Of a stretch of DNA of 64,000 nt, positions 61,953-64,000 are shown one piece after another. The DNA lies in NCBI GenBank assembly GCA_002418285.1, contig DIDT01000045.1:124001-188000 (forward strand), given 5' to 3'. Position 1 is the stretch's first letter; the number at the start of each line of letters is the position of its first letter. Both the position numbers and the translations under genes were made by a program. Under the pieces are notes generated by a model. It ran no database searches. It saw only the letters and a list, made by a program, of their open reading frames with translations, and had not been told where the DNA came from. The stretch comes from Phycisphaerales bacterium UBA5793 (lineage in GTDB: Bacteria; Planctomycetota; Phycisphaerae; Phycisphaerales; UBA5793).

Positions 61953-62558
61953 TCACGGCGTCGAGTCGTAAAGCACGCCAAGATTCAGGACGGCCGTCGC
62001 CGAGGACGAGGCGTTGCTCGCCATGAGGCCGTCGATCGAGGAACCTGCGAGCGGATTGACGATCTGCTGGCCGTCGAGCCAGAACCAGGTCTCGTTCTTC
62101 ACGAGGTCGATCGACAGCGCCGTGGCACCACTGTCGCGGACGCTGAGATGGCCGCGTTCTCCGAGTTTGGCGCCGATGGCGACGAGTTCGTCGCCGGTGA
62201 ACGCGAGGTCGATCGCCACCTGCTCAGCCGCGGTCACGGCAGTGTCCTGGACTGGCAGCACATCGCCCGCTCCACCTGAGAATGTCACGTCATCGCCCGC
62301 CACACCATCCACATCCACGTCGTAGCGCCGCCCGCCATCCCAGTAGACGTCGATGACATCGCCGATCTGAAGGGTGGTTCCCGCAAGGGTGAGTACGCCG
62401 GTGGTATTGGTGCTGCGCGTCGAGAGTGTGCCCGCCTCGGCCGCGGGCAGTGTGATCGGGCCCTGGCGGATGGCGCCATCCGCGGTGCGCTGAAGCGTTG
62501 CCCCAAGTGGCGCGCCGCCGATCTCGCCGGAGAGTGACAGGGTACTGCTGGGCATCAT
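61953..62558 (-). CDS. Phage-like decoration or fibre protein, unknown
   Basis: 201 residues. The ATG at 62558 overlaps the stop of the tail tube gene by 4 bases (ATGA), with GGAGGTGC before it; a second ATG follows at once. Beta-rich and repetitive: GEIGGAPLGATLQRTADG, GVLTLAGTTLQIGDVIDV, VDVDGVAGDDVTFSGGAG. Sits between tail tube and chaperone genes, so a tail or decoration role is likely. Family not identified. Confidence 0.65.
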   Translation of the reverse strand: MMPSSTLSLSGEIGGAPLGATLQRTADGAIRQGPITLPAAEAGTLSTRSTNTTGVLTLAGTTLQIGDVIDVYWDGGRRYDVDVDGVAGDDVTFSGGAGDVLPVQDTAVTAAEQVAIDLAFTGDELVAIGAKLGERGHLSVRDSGATALSIDLVKNETWFWLDGQQIVNPLAGSSIDGLMASNASSSATAVLNLGVLYDSTP

Positions 62559-62986
62559 GCACCTCCGATCCACGAGGGCGGCGTGGCCGAGTAGGCGACC
62601 TTGGCCGACACCGACACGGTGATGCCTTCCTCGAGCGGCTCGCTGCGACTGAATGAACTGATCATGAAGTCGGCCTGCAACCCCTCGCCGCCGGTGTCAT
62701 CGAGGACCTGGAAGCCGATGATGGCGTTGTTGAGGTACGCATTGCGGATGGCGGTGAAGCCGGCATCCGCCGTATCCCACACCATCTCGAACTCGATGGT
62801 CGCGGACTTGAGTGTGGCCACGTTGGCGCGCCAACCCTGATTGCCACGGGTCGTGAGATCCGCCTCGGCCGCTTCGAGATTGAGCGTCACATCGCGGACA
62901 TTGGTCAGTTCCGTCCACGCTCCGCCCGCGCCCTGGCCGTCCACCTTGTAATTGAGGACGGCCTCCATGCCGAGTTTGAAGCCCAT
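62555..62986 (-). CDS. Phage tail tube-like protein
   Basis: 143 residues; AAGGACCG nine bases before the ATG. Seen: GFKLGMEAVLNYKVDGQGAG, LTNVRDVTLNLEAAEADLTT, RGNQGWRANVATLKSATIEF, LNNAIIGFQVLDD, EGLQADFMISSFSRSEPLEE. The topology and the LTNVRDVTLNLE pattern match small tail tube/major tail proteins. Upstream of the chaperone pair and tape measure, the conserved order of siphovirus tails. Confidence 0.8.
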   Translation of the reverse strand: MGFKLGMEAVLNYKVDGQGAGGAWTELTNVRDVTLNLEAAEADLTTRGNQGWRANVATLKSATIEFEMVWDTADAGFTAIRNAYLNNAIIGFQVLDDTGGEGLQADFMISSFSRSEPLEEGITVSVSAKVAYSATPPSWIGGA

Positions 62987-63004
62987 GGGTCACGGTCCTT
63001 TCGT

Positions 63005-63430
63005 CTACTGCCTCACCCTGTAGGTGACCGACACGACACTCGTGAATGCGCGCTGCTGATCGAGATGCTCGGGCGAGATGAGGGGATCGGTCGTGGTATT
63101 GAGCCACGCCGCCTCGGGCGCGCCGGCCAGCCGCTGATGGCTCAGATGCTCGGCGATCTCCTCGACCAGCGCGATCAATGCATCGGCGTCCGGATCACCG
63201 GCCACCTTCTGCTGCACCCCCACGTCGATCGTGCAGTCCAGCCACGAATCCCGCCGGCCCGAGGCGGTTCGCGCCACAGTCCGCGGCACGACCGTCACAT
63301 GCAGACTCGCCAAGTCCTCGAGTCCGACACTCGGCACAAGATGGCGCTGTGCCGTGAAGGGCATCGAGAACGAAGTCCCGTTCAGGCTCGCCACGACCGC
63401 ATCGGCGATGGTCAGGATCGTGCTGCTCAC
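63005..63430 (-). CDS. Head-tail connector or tail-completion protein
   Basis: 141 residues from a GTG at 63430 that overlaps the stop of the next gene (GTGA) with GGAGAACCT in front; the frame extends upstream to a GTG at 63499 but that part runs over the neighbouring gene. Seen: STILTIADAVVASLNGTSFS, PSVGLEDLASLHVTVVPRTV, VEEIAEHLSHQRLAGAPEAA. Size and position between head-closure and tail tube genes suit a tail-terminator role. Not family-assigned. Confidence 0.7.
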   Translation of the reverse strand: MSSTILTIADAVVASLNGTSFSMPFTAQRHLVPSVGLEDLASLHVTVVPRTVARTASGRRDSWLDCTIDVGVQQKVAGDPDADALIALVEEIAEHLSHQRLAGAPEAAWLNTTTDPLISPEHLDQQRAFTSVVSVTYRVRQ

Positions 63431-63810
63431 AGGTTCTCCGTGCCCACGTGCTTGGTGTGGATGCGCAGTGTGGTGCGATTCACATCGCTGTAGCGCCACG
63501 GCGGCTCACTGCCCGGCGCCATGACCTCGTAGGTGTACGTGGCGATCGAATCAGTCTCGATGATGCGATCACCCGGCTGAGGCAGCGTCACATCACCGGC
63601 GAGGACGAGATCGACGGCGCGGATAAGGAAGTCCCTTGATTCGATGCGCGTGAGCCCGCCCGCGTGGTCGTCCTGTTCGAACACCGTGCGGCCGATCGTT
63701 GCCGCCAGTTCCACCTCGTTGGCCCCGCGCTGGTAGACCACCGTCCGCGTCAAGTGCTGATGACGCTGATCTTCGAGCCATGACAGACCCTGACTGAGCA
63801 AATCGGTCAT
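63427..63810 (-). CDS. Head-tail joining-like phage protein
   Basis: 127 residues, begins MTDLLSQGLSWLEDQRHQHL. Beta-rich: RTVVYQRGANEVELAATIGR, TRIESRDFLIRAVDLVLAG and an FEQDDHAGGL loop, then TYTYEVMAPGSEPPWRYSDV, a pattern seen in small head-tail joining proteins. Coupled to the next gene by the GTGA overlap. Assignment rests on size, composition and gene order. Confidence 0.65.
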   Translation of the reverse strand: MTDLLSQGLSWLEDQRHQHLTRTVVYQRGANEVELAATIGRTVFEQDDHAGGLTRIESRDFLIRAVDLVLAGDVTLPQPGDRIIETDSIATYTYEVMAPGSEPPWRYSDVNRTTLRIHTKHVGTENL

Positions 63811-63816
63811 GATGCA

Positions 63817-64000
63817 TCACACCGTGGAGAGCGCCGCGCCGTCGTTGCAGACCACACGCCAGGCGAGGGTGCCGTTGTTGTCGATGGCGTGCAGGCGGAT
63901 CGAGTCGTTCGCATCCGCCATCGTGATCGTGTTGTTGCCGGTCTGGTTGATTGCCGAGGCAACCGTGATCACGCAGGTGCCGCCGTCGGTCTTGATGAAC
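63817..64000 (-). CDS. Phage-like beta protein, 5' end outside window
   Basis: Open from the window edge to a TGA at 63817-63819; about 60 codons visible. Reads GGTCVITVASAINQTGNNTI, ADANDSIRLHAIDNNGTLAW and RVVCNDGAALSTV at its C-terminus, a Ser/Thr/Asn-rich beta strand pattern like capsid decoration or tail-fibre tips. The gap to the next gene is 6 bases, so it belongs to the same operon. No family can be named from the visible part. Confidence 0.6.
   Translation of the reverse strand, partial: FIKTDGGTCVITVASAINQTGNNTITMADANDSIRLHAIDNNGTLAWRVVCNDGAALSTV

Overview
The window looks like the chromosome of a GC-rich planctomycete, most likely class Phycisphaerae or a close relative. This is inferred from the mix of large secreted proteins (HAF-like repeats, CHRD, choice-of-anchor B, T5SS/PEP-CTERM-associated repeats, FG-GAP) that end in recurring Cys/Ser-Asn C-terminal modules; no rRNA or marker phylogeny is available here. 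Housekeeping genes are scattered among them: dnaX (partial), a PIN/TRAM membrane protein, apaG, sucD, a polyprenyl diphosphate synthase, pckA (ATP type) and a tRNA-His.

Region 1 (1-36.9 kb) is core chromosome mixed with a secreted-protein repertoire. Nine of the ten proteins with the C-terminal module are here, on both strands: two HAF-like proteins, a CHRD protein, a choice-of-anchor B protein, three subtilases (two in tandem), a T5SS/PEP-CTERM-repeat protein and an FG-GAP protein. The tenth, a discoidin-like protein, lies at 39.1 kb among nuclease genes. The N-terminal domains are unrelated, but each chain ends in a ~100-residue module of one of two flavours. The tandem subtilase paralogs carry different flavours, so the module appears to shuffle as a unit. 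Small items include a Pro/Lys/Ala-rich 50-residue protein, a TTG-started zinc-ribbon membrane protein and a REP-like palindrome near 33.5 kb with a partial copy at 37.4 kb.

Region 2 (37.4-55.9 kb) is a minus-strand, nuclease-rich island that reads as a defence island. It holds an Mrr-type nuclease with membrane helices and a zinc finger, a DUF4268 protein, a small PD-(D/E)XK-like protein, a CBS protein ending in a HEPN-like R-x4-H motif and a CxxC protein. Next comes a tightly coupled four-gene operon: a PLD-SNF2 helicase, an Eco57I-like N6 methyltransferase, a winged-helix-like protein and an FRG protein, with two ATGA overlaps. Beyond it lie a truncated nuclease gene and a 1412-residue STAND-type NTPase with an N-terminal DUF4297/Cap4-like nuclease. 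The four-gene operon and the STAND protein are the best candidates for an undescribed immune system.

Region 3 (56.0-64.0 kb) is the tail module of a prophage or phage-derived particle, all on the minus strand and cut by the window edge. It contains head-tail connector-like genes, a tail tube-like protein, tail assembly chaperones, a gp10-like protein, a tape-measure protein and three distal structural genes. The second chaperone lies in the -1 frame relative to the first and its conserved-looking sequence begins before any start codon, which points to lambda G/GT-style programmed frameshifting.
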